47,081 nucleotides of DNA from JAFAGX01 sp035623255. GTDB taxonomy: Bacteria > Acidobacteriota > Terriglobia > Terriglobales > Acidobacteriaceae. Positions 1-8,646 of this stretch are shown piece after piece. Within the stretch, counting starts at the first letter, position 1; the number at the start of each line of letters is the position of its first letter. Where the stretch lies: NCBI GenBank assembly GCA_035623255.1, contig DASPTU010000053.1:1-47081 (forward strand), read 5' to 3'. The position numbers and the translations under genes were made by a program. The notes beneath the pieces are model-generated. The model was not told where the DNA came from, ran no database searches, and saw nothing but the letters and a program-made list of their open reading frames with translations.

Positions 1-1278
1 GCTTATAACACGGCTTTTCCTTCCGTTGAGATGGCCGGCACTTGCGCGACCACCGGAGCTTGTGGCATTGGCGAAGGTGGGATGGATCACAACGCGCGGA
101 CACCCTACGCCGAGCAGGGCAGTTTGGAAATCGACCATCAATTCGCTGGAGGGTTTGCGGTCAACCTGAGCTACTTGTTTGTTGAGGCCCACAAACTGGT
201 TCGAGGGAACAACATCAATATCCCTTGTCCCGCCGGCACGACCAAATCCGGTCCTCCCACAGATCCGGCCACGTTGTTCCCCGGAGGCCCGGGAGAGTGG
301 ATGCCGGGGCTCCTCAACGCGAACGGTACGCTCACACCCTGCACTGGGACGCCCACAGTTGGAAGCGGTGCGCTGGCGGGACTGGGGCCCTTCTTCGGTG
401 GCGTTCTAGGCTCCGGTCTACAAACTTTGAGCGCCGGCTTGGAAGACTACAACAACGACGTTGCCAACGCCATTTACCACGGCGGAACGCTGACCGTGAT
501 GGAACGCAGAAAGAATTTCAATCTGACTGCGAATTACACCTACTCCCACACGATCGATAATGGCAATTTCACTACATTCATCAATCTGCCGGTGAACCAG
601 TTCGACTATGCCGCCGAGCGGGCCAACTCGAATCAGGACGCCCGCCATCGCTTCGTGACGAACTTCACCGCCATTGCTCCGGATAGAGGATGGTGGCGCA
701 ACTTTGAGTTGAGCAACATTGTCACGCTGCAATCAGGCCGGCCTTTCACGCTGTTTTACGGCAACGGCACACTCAATGACGTGGCTGCGGGCGCGACGGA
801 TCGCGTCGGCGGCTCGGCCTTCGTGAAGGGTTCCTGTCCCGACGTGGCACACTGCCAAACCATGATTTCGCGCAACACCTATGTCGGCGATCCCGAATAT
901 ATTTGGGACTTGCGGCTGTCGCGCAATGTGCATCTCAGCGAACGCTATGTCATGAACTTCGCTGTGGATGCGTTTAACGTTCCCAACCGGCCCAATGTGG
1001 ACGAGGTGACCTCAGTGTACGGTTCGCCTGTGTTTTGCGGAGGCATCCCACAGCATTACAACGATGCTCTGACCAGAGCGATTCAACAGGGATCTGCGGC
1101 GGCAAGTTGCCCGGTAGGCAATCTCACAAACATTGTTCCATCGTTTGTCGGAAGCTTTGCGACAACACCGATTGGAACCAACTTATTTATCCCTGCTAGA
1201 CCAAACGCGAACTTCGGCTTGCCGCGCACGGCACTGAACCCGCGGCAGCTGCAGTTCTCGGTGAGATTCAACTTCTAA
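1..1278 (+). CDS. TonB-dependent receptor (Oar-like), C-terminal part
   Basis: This is the C-terminal part (about 425 residues) of an outer-membrane beta-barrel receptor. The frame is open to base 1, so the start lies outside the window. Alternating amphipathic strands with aromatic residues, such as the stretch around NLSYLFVEAHKLVRG and the NYTYSHTIDN segment, are typical of barrel strands. The protein ends in QLQFSVRFNF, a terminal strand with a final Phe as recognised by the Bam machinery. Similar C-termini occur in the large carboxypeptidase-regulatory-domain (Oar-type) receptors that are abundant in Acidobacteriota. The plug and TonB box would be upstream and are not visible. It may import a substrate for the adjacent catabolic genes, but that is inference from position only. 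Confidence 0.85.
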   Translation, partial: AYNTAFPSVEMAGTCATTGACGIGEGGMDHNARTPYAEQGSLEIDHQFAGGFAVNLSYLFVEAHKLVRGNNINIPCPAGTTKSGPPTDPATLFPGGPGEWMPGLLNANGTLTPCTGTPTVGSGALAGLGPFFGGVLGSGLQTLSAGLEDYNNDVANAIYHGGTLTVMERRKNFNLTANYTYSHTIDNGNFTTFINLPVNQFDYAAERANSNQDARHRFVTNFTAIAPDRGWWRNFELSNIVTLQSGRPFTLFYGNGTLNDVAAGATDRVGGSAFVKGSCPDVAHCQTMISRNTYVGDPEYIWDLRLSRNVHLSERYVMNFAVDAFNVPNRPNVDEVTSVYGSPVFCGGIPQHYNDALTRAIQQGSAAASCPVGNLTNIVPSFVGSFATTPIGTNLFIPARPNANFGLPRTALNPRQLQFSVRFNF

Positions 1279-1345
1279 TTAGGAGTCCCCGGGCGCTTAC
1301 TCGCGTGCGCCTGAGCGTTATCAGCGTTCGAGTTCGGAGGGGTCG

Positions 1346-1780
1346 ATGAGATTTCGATGTCTTAATTGCCTGATCGCAATGATGCTCGCAGGTACGATAA
1401 TTTCAACGGCGCAGGAGGCAAAATCTGGTGTCAAGCATACGACCGCAGCCGCCACCTCGCCCGCGTCAGGTAAAGAAATGTTTATGAGTTACTGCGCCTC
1501 CTGCCATGGAAAGGACGCCAAGGGAGACGGGCCAGCCGCAGCCGCTCTAAAGCAGGCTCCGGCCGATCTCACTTTATTGGCCAAGTTGCATGGCGGCAAG
1601 TATCCTGCGGATGAAGTGACCAGCGTTCTTCGCGGGCAGACCAAGCTCACGGCGCATGGCGATCAGGATATGCCCGTGTGGGGCCCGGTGTTCTGGAAAA
1701 TGAGCCAGGGCCACGAAGAACAGGTCCAGATGCGGATTGCCAACCTGAACCGATACATCGAATCGTTACAGGAAAAGTGA
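1346..1780 (+). CDS. Monohaem cytochrome c, exported
   Basis: A 144-residue class I cytochrome c. An N-terminal signal peptide (hydrophobic LIAMMLAGTIIST, cleavage near AQEA) directs it to the periplasm. The single haem site is CASCH (Cys50, Cys53, His54), and the probable axial ligand is Met109 in the QDMPVWGPVF segment. A GGAGG ribosome-binding site lies just upstream of the ATG. It is the first gene of a same-strand series that includes a PQQ dehydrogenase with its own haem domain, so it could carry electrons from that enzyme to a terminal oxidase. The family and haem binding are clear; the partner is inferred. Confidence 0.88.
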   Translation: MRFRCLNCLIAMMLAGTIISTAQEAKSGVKHTTAAATSPASGKEMFMSYCASCHGKDAKGDGPAAAALKQAPADLTLLAKLHGGKYPADEVTSVLRGQTKLTAHGDQDMPVWGPVFWKMSQGHEEQVQMRIANLNRYIESLQEK

Positions 1781-1933
1781 CCGGGCGAAACAGTTGTTTG
1801 GCCAGCAGCGCAGTTTCAGAGCTGCCAAAAGGTAGAGCATCTTCAATTCAACGGGGGCTGCAATTCCTTCCTAGCCGGTTGATTGAGCGGTACTACTGAC
1901 GGCTTTTTTGCCGCACACCCCGGAGATCAGAGC

Positions 1934-3433
1934 ATGAATAATTCCAAGACAACCCCGGCGGTTCACCCTCCTGAAATACAGGACGGCTGGGTACGCAAAC
2001 ACGAACTCGACGACTACCTCGATCGACACCTTCCCATCCCCACCCAAGTCGTCTCTAACGAGGAGTTCATTCCTCCGCCGCAGACAAGGAAGCAGCGTGC
2101 GGTCGAGAACGAGTTACTCGAGATGGGCGGCCGAATCTCGAAGAGATTGGGCGTCGACCGCCGACAGTTTTTCCGCATGACCTGTGGAATGGCCGCGGGC
2201 TTCGCCGCCATGAACCGCGTTTTTGGCCACTTCTTCACGGTGGATGCCGCCGAGCTGTACGACGCAGACGCTGCCACCGCCATGAAGACCGACTATTTCA
2301 TCTTCGACGTACAAACGCATCACGTCGCCGCTGGCCGGCATTTTATCGGGCCAATGGACGTATTCGATGCCCGCCGTTCTGCGGGACAATTCAATCCTGC
2401 CCTCAAAGGGAAAGAGCCGAAACAATCCGATTTTGAGTTGGACAACTACATCAAAGAAGTCTTTCTTGACAGCGATACGGCTGTTGCCTGCCTTAGTGGC
2501 ATACCCGACATTACCGAGTCCAAAATGGTCATCCCACCCGACGAGATGGTGAGGACGCGCAACATTGTCAATGACCTGACACGCTCCCAACGAATGATGA
2601 GCCACGGCCTTTTCTCTCCTGACTTGGGGACTAAGAACCTGGAGAACATGCACCGGCAAGCCGAGTCCCTGAAGATTAACGCTTGGAAGGGCTACACGGG
2701 GCAGGGATTAGGAGCAGATAAAGACGGATGGTGGATGGATGACGAAAAGATCACTTATCCGGCACTCGTGTATACCCGCGATAAGCTGAAAATCCGGAAT
2801 ATTTGCCTGCATAAAGGGTTAGCCATTGGCGTTTTCAACGAGGCGCATTGCCATCCAAAAGATATGGTGAAGGTGTCGAAAGATTTTCCTGATCTCAACT
2901 TTCTCATCTACCACTCCGGCCTCAAGACTGTCGAGGACGCATTGCCCGCCGCAGAAGACGGATTCCGCAAGAATCCGTATGTCCCGTGGATTTCTGATTT
3001 GTGCGAGTACCGCCGCAGGAACCCGCACATGACCAACGTGTACATGGAATTGGGGACCAGCTTCGGCACAATGGTAGTGACAAATCCAATGCTGGGCGCC
3101 CACGCCTTGGGAATGATCATTCAGGCATACGGCGATGATCACGTCCTCTGGGGAACCGATTCCATCTGGTGGGGGTCACCGCAGTGGCAGATCGAAGCGC
3201 TGCGCCGCCTCGAGATGCCGGAATCACTGATGAAGCAATTCGGTTACGCACCCCTCACTGCCGAAGTGAAAGCCAAGATTTTTGGGCTCAACGCGGCGCG
3301 ATTGTACGGGATTGATCCGCAGGCAAAGCGTAATCCGGTGCCGGCAGATTACGTTGACCGGCTGCGGAAACAGTACAAAGAAGCAGGAAATCCGACGCCG
3401 AGCAACACCCAGTACGGCTGGGTCCGCGCATGA
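1934..3433 (+). CDS. Amidohydrolase-family (Amidohydro_2) metal-dependent hydrolase or decarboxylase with Tat-like motif
   Basis: About 499 residues of the amidohydrolase-2 (COG2159, ACMSD-like) TIM-barrel family. ATG 1934 is preferred over an in-frame start at 1883 because GGAG precedes it at normal spacing. After about 75 residues comes DRRQFFRMT followed by a small-residue hydrophobic stretch, resembling a twin-arginine signal with a long leader. Barrel motifs include FDVQTHHV at strand 1 (Gln where many relatives have the first His of HxH), a His in NICLHKG, YHSG, and the C-terminal Asp in WGTDSIWWG. Relatives include ACMSD, 6-methylsalicylate and gamma-resorcylate decarboxylases and LigW, so decarboxylation or hydrolysis of an aromatic or ring-cleavage acid is plausible beside pcaHG. 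The exact reaction cannot be read from the sequence. Confidence 0.82.
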   Translation: MNNSKTTPAVHPPEIQDGWVRKHELDDYLDRHLPIPTQVVSNEEFIPPPQTRKQRAVENELLEMGGRISKRLGVDRRQFFRMTCGMAAGFAAMNRVFGHFFTVDAAELYDADAATAMKTDYFIFDVQTHHVAAGRHFIGPMDVFDARRSAGQFNPALKGKEPKQSDFELDNYIKEVFLDSDTAVACLSGIPDITESKMVIPPDEMVRTRNIVNDLTRSQRMMSHGLFSPDLGTKNLENMHRQAESLKINAWKGYTGQGLGADKDGWWMDDEKITYPALVYTRDKLKIRNICLHKGLAIGVFNEAHCHPKDMVKVSKDFPDLNFLIYHSGLKTVEDALPAAEDGFRKNPYVPWISDLCEYRRRNPHMTNVYMELGTSFGTMVVTNPMLGAHALGMIIQAYGDDHVLWGTDSIWWGSPQWQIEALRRLEMPESLMKQFGYAPLTAEVKAKIFGLNAARLYGIDPQAKRNPVPADYVDRLRKQYKEAGNPTPSNTQYGWVRA

Positions 3434-3517
3434 CATAATCGTAGGCGGTGGGGTCGGACCCAGATGAGCAGTCGAGGAGATCCGCATTAGGTTCAGTTGC
3501 TGCATGCAGGAGGAGAC

Positions 3518-5008
3518 ATGGCCACCACAGTAGTTCCGCAAATCCAAGCCAGCGTTAACGAGTTCGTCGCCAAGCCCAAGAAGATGTTAATTGGTGGCAA
3601 GTGGGTTGATGCCGTTTCGGGCAAGACTTTTGAAACTTACGATCCGGCCACGGGCAAGGTCCTGGCCCGCGTTGCGGAAGGGGACAAAGCGGATGTCGAT
3701 CTGGCCGTGAAGGCTGCTCGAAAAGCTTTCGAGTCCGGCCCTTGGCCTGCGATGTCGCCCTCAGAGAGAGGCAGGCTTCTGTGGAAGCTCGCAGAGCTGA
3801 TTGATCAGCACCACGAAGAGCTGGCCGAATTAGAGACCCTCGACAACGGGAAGCCGGTGTTTTTCTCTCGCCTCGTTGATGTGCCGACGGCATCCGATGC
3901 ATTTCGCTATTACGCGGGCTGGGCGACAAAGGTTGAAGGCAGTACCATTCCGATCTCCGCTCCGGGAAAATATCTCGCTTATACGCTGCGTGAGCCAGTA
4001 GGTGTGGCGGGCCAGATTATTCCGTGGAACTTTCCGCTGATCATGGCCTCCATGAAGCTGGCGCCCGCGCTGGCAGTTGGCTGTACTTCTGTTTTGAAGC
4101 CAGCCGAGCAAACTCCTTTGACCGCACTGCGCTTGGGGGAGTTGATGCAGGAGGCGGGCTTCCCCGATGGCGTAGTCAACATTGTGCCAGGTTTTGGCGA
4201 GACGGCTGGCGCTGCCCTCGCCGCACACCCCGACGTTGACAAGGTCGCTTTCACCGGTTCGACCGAGGTCGGTAAGCTGATACTGGATGCCGCTCGTGGA
4301 AATTTGAAGAAAGTTTCTCTGGAGTTGGGTGGCAAATCCCCTAACGTGGTTCTTCAGGATGCAAACCTGGAAGAAGCGATCCCAGGCAGCGCGATGGCCA
4401 TCTTTTTCAACCAGGGTGAGATATGCGCTGCCGGTTCGCGGCTGTTTGCGCATAAGAGTATTTTCGACAAAGTGGTGGAAGGGGTCGCAGAGGTGGCTAA
4501 GGGCTTTAAGATTGGCCCGGGTATCGATCCCGCGAACAACATGGGACCTTTGGTGTCAAGAGAACAGCAAGAACGAGTCTGCGGCTATCTCGACTCCGGA
4601 ACCAGGGACGGCGCCAAGGCCGTAGTTGGGGGCAAGAGAGTCGGGGGGCCGGGATATTTCGTTGAGCCGACGGTGCTCGTCGATGTGAAGCCCTCGATGA
4701 AGGTCGTTCGAGAAGAAATTTTTGGTCCGGTGGTAACTGCGATCCCGTTCACGGACTTGGATGAAGTTGCGGGTTTTGCCAACGATAGCATTTACGGTCT
4801 CGCCTCGGCGGTCTGGACCCGGGACATCAGCAAGGCGCATCGCCTGGCGGCAAAGTTGAAGGCCGGGACCGTTTGGATCAACTGCTACAACGTGTTTGAT
4901 TCGGCCCTCCCCTTCGGCGGATACAAACAGTCGGGCTGGGGACGCGAGTGGGGCAAACCGGCGTTAGAGTTGTATACGGAAGCCAAGTCGGTGTGCGCGC
5001 GAATTTGA
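3518..5008 (+). CDS. NAD(P)+-dependent aldehyde dehydrogenase
   Basis: A complete 496-residue aldehyde dehydrogenase, the usual family length. ATG 3518 follows an AGGAGGA ribosome-binding site; an upstream in-frame TTG at 3497 has none. Key residues fall at classical positions: Asn171 in PWNFP, the cofactor motif FTGSTEVG, Glu269 in LELGGKSP and nucleophile Cys303 in QGEICAAGS. The C-terminal PFGGYKQSG is also typical. It resembles betaine, phenylacetaldehyde or retinal-type (class 1/2) enzymes. It sits 84 bases after the amidohydrolase and 93 before pcaH. In this setting it would oxidise an aldehyde produced by the PQQ dehydrogenase to a carboxylate. Substrate is unassigned. Confidence 0.95.
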   Translation: MATTVVPQIQASVNEFVAKPKKMLIGGKWVDAVSGKTFETYDPATGKVLARVAEGDKADVDLAVKAARKAFESGPWPAMSPSERGRLLWKLAELIDQHHEELAELETLDNGKPVFFSRLVDVPTASDAFRYYAGWATKVEGSTIPISAPGKYLAYTLREPVGVAGQIIPWNFPLIMASMKLAPALAVGCTSVLKPAEQTPLTALRLGELMQEAGFPDGVVNIVPGFGETAGAALAAHPDVDKVAFTGSTEVGKLILDAARGNLKKVSLELGGKSPNVVLQDANLEEAIPGSAMAIFFNQGEICAAGSRLFAHKSIFDKVVEGVAEVAKGFKIGPGIDPANNMGPLVSREQQERVCGYLDSGTRDGAKAVVGGKRVGGPGYFVEPTVLVDVKPSMKVVREEIFGPVVTAIPFTDLDEVAGFANDSIYGLASAVWTRDISKAHRLAAKLKAGTVWINCYNVFDSALPFGGYKQSGWGREWGKPALELYTEAKSVCARI

Positions 5009-5101
5009 ACGAAGCTGTCTGGCAGGGCGATGTAATCGAAACGCTGAGCCGCGCAAGCGATGACTCAATGGCGCGGTGCACGCGTCGACCATAGGAATTG
5101 C

Positions 5102-5824
5102 ATGAATTCTTTGACAACGCCGGTTTCAGTCAAACCCTATATACGGCCACCCAAGGGCAGTCAGCCGCCGTCTTTGTACGAGCCTTACCGCGCAACCATC
5201 AAGCGTGCGCCGTCAAAGCCGCTTATCGTCCTACCGCATACGCTTTCAGAGATTACCGGACCAATTTTTGGGCACGAAAAGGTCGGGGAGAAGGATAATG
5301 ACCTGACCTGCCAGTATGCCGGTGAACCGATAGGTGAACGGATTATCGTGAGCGGACGCGTGCTCGATAGTAACGGGCGGCCGGTTCCCAACGCACTCAT
5401 CGAGATTTGGCAGGCGAACTCGGCTGGGCGCTATAGGCATATAAAGGAACAGCATCCCGCCCCGCTCGATCCCAACTTCAGTGGTGCCGGTCGAACTCTG
5501 ACGGATGAGCATGGATCGTACCGCTTCATCACCATCAAGCCCGGCTCATATCCCTGGTTCAATCATTACAATGCTTGGCGGCCGCAGCACATTCACTTCT
5601 CTGTATTCGGGACAGCTTTCATCACGCGCTTAGTTACGCAAATGTATTTTCCCGGCGATCCGCTGTTTGACTACGATCCCATCTTCCAATCCATACCAGA
5701 CGAAAAAGCGAGACAGCGGCTGATTTCAAAATTCGATCTGGAGACCACGCAGCCGCAATGGGCAAAGGCGTTCAAGTTCGACATCGTGCTGCGCGGTCCG
5801 GAGGCCACTCCTTTTGAAACCTGA
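5102..5824 (+). CDS. pcaH: Protocatechuate 3,4-dioxygenase beta-type (catalytic) subunit
   Basis: A 240-residue intradiol ring-cleavage dioxygenase subunit. ATG 5102 follows AGGAA; an earlier in-frame ATG at 5060 would add a basic tail unlike the family. All non-haem Fe(III) ligands are present at positions close to the Pseudomonas enzyme: Tyr111 in AGRYRH, Tyr150 in GSYPW, and His163/His165 in WRPQHIHF, with the substrate-stabilising Arg160. The N-terminal part (YEPYRATIKRAP, then a TGP segment) is characteristic of PcaH. It would cleave protocatechuate or a close catechol to 3-carboxymuconate with PcaG, which follows with an overlap. No pcaB, pcaC, pcaD or pcaIJ is present in the window, so a different catecholic substrate is possible. 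Confidence 0.93.
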   Translation: MNSLTTPVSVKPYIRPPKGSQPPSLYEPYRATIKRAPSKPLIVLPHTLSEITGPIFGHEKVGEKDNDLTCQYAGEPIGERIIVSGRVLDSNGRPVPNALIEIWQANSAGRYRHIKEQHPAPLDPNFSGAGRTLTDEHGSYRFITIKPGSYPWFNHYNAWRPQHIHFSVFGTAFITRLVTQMYFPGDPLFDYDPIFQSIPDEKARQRLISKFDLETTQPQWAKAFKFDIVLRGPEATPFET

Positions 5825-6395
5825 GATGGATCTGGTCCCAACCCCGTCACAAACCGTTGGCCCATACTTTGCGATTGAGTTGACCACCAGCGAGCACTGC
5901 GTCCCGTGTGTTGCACGTCCGCAGGCCATGGGTGAGCGCGTCTGGATTGCTTTTCGCGTGCTGGATGGTGACGGCGCCCCCGTGAACGATGCGATGCTGG
6001 AAATTTGGCAAGCTGACGCGAACGGAAAGTACAACCATCCCGACGACCCGCGGCCGAAACAGCTTGATCCGGGTTGGACCGGCTTTGGGCGCATCGCCAC
6101 AGGAGAAGACGGCAGTTGCATGCTCGAAACCGTAAAGCCGGGAGGCGTTGCTTATCACACGCAGCAGGCGCCTCATCTGACACTCGCTGTCTTTGCCCGC
6201 GGAATGCTGAAGCAGCTCTACACGCGCGTCTACTTCGCCGGAGACGCCGCCAACGACGATGATCCTGTCCTGAAGTTGATTCCACCTGACCGGCGTGACA
6301 CGCTAATGGCCCGACCAGATCCCACGCGGCCCGGATATTGGCTGTTTGATGTCAGACTCCAGGGCGACCAGGAGACTGTCTTTTTTGACGTGTGA
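5814..6395 (+). CDS. pcaG: Protocatechuate 3,4-dioxygenase alpha-type subunit
   Basis: A 193-residue partner subunit of the intradiol dioxygenase. It has the PcaG N-terminus TPSQTVGPYF and the shared core EIWQADANGKY. The iron-binding histidines of the beta subunit are not retained at the equivalent WRPQHIHF position (here AYHTQQAPHLTLAVF), as expected for a structural alpha subunit that helps form the substrate pocket. Two starts are possible. TTG 5814 overlaps pcaH by 11 bases and has GGAGG 9 bases upstream; ATG 5826 begins 1 base after the pcaH stop. Either implies translational coupling and a defined alpha-beta stoichiometry. Confidence 0.9.
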   Translation: MKPEMDLVPTPSQTVGPYFAIELTTSEHCVPCVARPQAMGERVWIAFRVLDGDGAPVNDAMLEIWQADANGKYNHPDDPRPKQLDPGWTGFGRIATGEDGSCMLETVKPGGVAYHTQQAPHLTLAVFARGMLKQLYTRVYFAGDAANDDDPVLKLIPPDRRDTLMARPDPTRPGYWLFDVRLQGDQETVFFDV

Positions 6396-6416
6396 CTTTG
6401 CACGTCCATCTGCCTC

Positions 6417-8576
6417 ATGCAACTTGGACATCGGAAAACCAAGCCGGGCCGCACAACATTTCTTGCCATCACACTTTTTCTTACAGTGATTTCGGGAGCG
6501 TGCAACCAGGGGAGAGTTGCTTCCGAAAAGCAGGTCAAACCTGCGGATGTCAACGAATCTCGGATCATGGATGCAGATCGCGAGCCGGGAAACTGGATGA
6601 CCTACGGGCGCACCTATGCGGAACAACACTTCAGCCCGCTGAATCAAATCAACGATCACAACGTCTCGCAGCTCGGTTTGGCGTGGTATTACGACTTGGA
6701 TACGAATCGCGGGCAGGAAGCAACTCCCATTGTGATCGACGGCGTAATGTACTTTACCTCCGCGTGGAGCAAAGTTTTCGCCCTGAATGCCGCCACTGGA
6801 AAACTGTTGTGGTCGTATGATCCGAAAGTTCCGGGCAGTTGGGCGATCAACGCCTGTTGTGACGTAGTCAACCGGGGAGTGGCAGCCTGGAATGGCAAGA
6901 TCTTCCTAGGAACACTCGACGGACGCCTGATCGCGCTTGACGCGGCGACCGGCCAACGGGTTTGGGAAGTGCTGACCGTAGATCGCAATTTTCGATACAC
7001 GATTACGGGCGCTCCTCGCGTCGTGAAGGGAAAGGTGATCATCGGCAATGGCGGCGGGGAGTTCGGCGTTCGCGGATATGTGTCCGCTTACGACGCCGAA
7101 ACCGGCAAACTGATGTGGCGTTTTTACACCGTACCCGGCGATCCCTCGCAGCCATTTGAAACTCCGATTCTCGCAAAAGCCGCCAAGACTTGGAGTGGTT
7201 ACTGGTGGAAGCTTGGCGGCGGCGGCACGGTATGGAATGCTATCGCCTATGACCGGGAACTCGATCAGCTCTACATCGGCACCGGAAACGCTTCTCCGTG
7301 GAGCGAAAAATTTCGTAGTCCTAAGGCCGGCGACGATTTGTTCACGTGCTCGATTGTCGCGCTCAAAATGGATACCGGAGAGTACGTCTGGCACTATCAG
7401 GAAGACTCGGCCGACGCCTGGGATTTTGATTCTGCCGAAGACATCATTCTTACCGATCTGGTCATTGACGGACGTTCTCGTAAAGTCCTCATGCAGGCCC
7501 CGAAGAACGGCTTCTTCTATGTCCTCGACCGCACGAACGGCGCCCTGATTTCCGCCAAGCCTTACACGTTCGTTAACTGGGCCAGTGGCGTTGATCCGAA
7601 GACCGGCCGCCCGACGGAGACCGCAACTGCCAGATATCAAGGAGCCAACCCGGCACCCATCGTCCCCGGACCGGTTGGGGCACACAGCTGGCAACCCATG
7701 TCTTACAGCCCGGCTACGGGCCTGGCCTACATTCCGGTCAACGATGTCGGTTTCAAATACAAAACTTCTTCCACCTTCCAAGCGAAAGAGCTGGCACCGA
7801 ATTACGGAATCGATGTCGTCGCGGCCGGCATGCCGCAAGATCCCAAGATCAAGCAAGCGATCCTGGCGGCCGTAAAGGGAAAGCTGGTGGCTTGGGATCC
7901 GGTGCAGCAGAAAGCAGCCTGGACTATTGAACGCCAAGGCCCTTGGAACGGCGGTACGCTCGCCACTGCGGGTAATCTGGTCTTTGAAGGCACCGCGAGC
8001 GGGAACTTCGAGGCTTATCGCGCCGGCAGTGGTGAAAAACTGTGGTCCTTCTCAGCGCAAACCGGAGTCATGGCCGGGCCGGTCACGTACGCGATAGACG
8101 GTGAGCAATACGTTGCCGTACTTGCCGGCTGGGGCGGCGTCTTCCCGCTGGCCGCCGGAGAAGTCTCGTTCGCTTCCGGGAGAGTACGCAATATCAGCCG
8201 TATGCTGGTTTTCAAACTTGGAGGCAGAGCCGGCCTACCGCCCTTGCAGCCGGTTGTGCTGCCACCGTTAACGGCGTTACCCAATCCAGCCGCTCCTGCG
8301 ACGATTCGAAGAGGGGAGCAGCTCTTTCAAGGATATTGTGCTGAGTGCCACGGTGACGTCGCTGTGAGTGGAGGTGTGCTGCCGGATTTGCGGCGCAGCA
8401 TCGCACTCACCGATGACACGTGGTTCGAAGTAGTGTTGCGCGGCGATCTGCAATCCAGTGGAATGGTTTCTTTTTCTAAGGAACTTTCGCGCGACGATGC
8501 CGACGCGATCCGCTCTTATGTGATCTTCCGGCGAAATCAGGATGCCGGGAACGGACAAGTAAGGAATCTGCATTGA
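6417..8576 (+). CDS. PQQ-dependent alcohol dehydrogenase fused to cytochrome c (quinohaemoprotein)
   Basis: A 719-residue exported quinohaemoprotein dehydrogenase. An N-terminal hydrophobic segment ends at a Cys in VISGAC, a possible lipoprotein site. Residues 55-600 form the eight-bladed PQQ propeller, with the vicinal disulfide Cys147-Cys148, metal ligand Asn291 in GTGNASPW and the catalytic region AWDFD (Asp336, with a second Asp338 two residues on). A C-terminal cytochrome domain carries CAECH (Cys641, Cys644, His645) and probable axial Met683. Electrons would pass from the alcohol via PQQ and haem c to a periplasmic acceptor such as the cytochrome at 1346. The extra Asp338 is the position associated with lanthanide use in XoxF/PedH enzymes. 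It begins 21 bases after pcaG; the ribosome-binding site is weak. Substrate unknown. Confidence 0.93.
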   Translation: MQLGHRKTKPGRTTFLAITLFLTVISGACNQGRVASEKQVKPADVNESRIMDADREPGNWMTYGRTYAEQHFSPLNQINDHNVSQLGLAWYYDLDTNRGQEATPIVIDGVMYFTSAWSKVFALNAATGKLLWSYDPKVPGSWAINACCDVVNRGVAAWNGKIFLGTLDGRLIALDAATGQRVWEVLTVDRNFRYTITGAPRVVKGKVIIGNGGGEFGVRGYVSAYDAETGKLMWRFYTVPGDPSQPFETPILAKAAKTWSGYWWKLGGGGTVWNAIAYDRELDQLYIGTGNASPWSEKFRSPKAGDDLFTCSIVALKMDTGEYVWHYQEDSADAWDFDSAEDIILTDLVIDGRSRKVLMQAPKNGFFYVLDRTNGALISAKPYTFVNWASGVDPKTGRPTETATARYQGANPAPIVPGPVGAHSWQPMSYSPATGLAYIPVNDVGFKYKTSSTFQAKELAPNYGIDVVAAGMPQDPKIKQAILAAVKGKLVAWDPVQQKAAWTIERQGPWNGGTLATAGNLVFEGTASGNFEAYRAGSGEKLWSFSAQTGVMAGPVTYAIDGEQYVAVLAGWGGVFPLAAGEVSFASGRVRNISRMLVFKLGGRAGLPPLQPVVLPPLTALPNPAAPATIRRGEQLFQGYCAECHGDVAVSGGVLPDLRRSIALTDDTWFEVVLRGDLQSSGMVSFSKELSRDDADAIRSYVIFRRNQDAGNGQVRNLH

Positions 8577-8646
8577 ACGGCATGTAACGGCGAATGATGC
8601 TTGGCCCGAATATTGCAACCTGACCTTGATGTGAGGAGGAAATCTC

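Noticed and set aside
6906..7937. Long open frame (343 codons) antisense to the PQQ dehydrogenase
   Set aside because: It lies fully within a well-supported gene, has Arg/Gly-rich composition typical of antisense frames in GC-rich DNA, and shows no domain motif.
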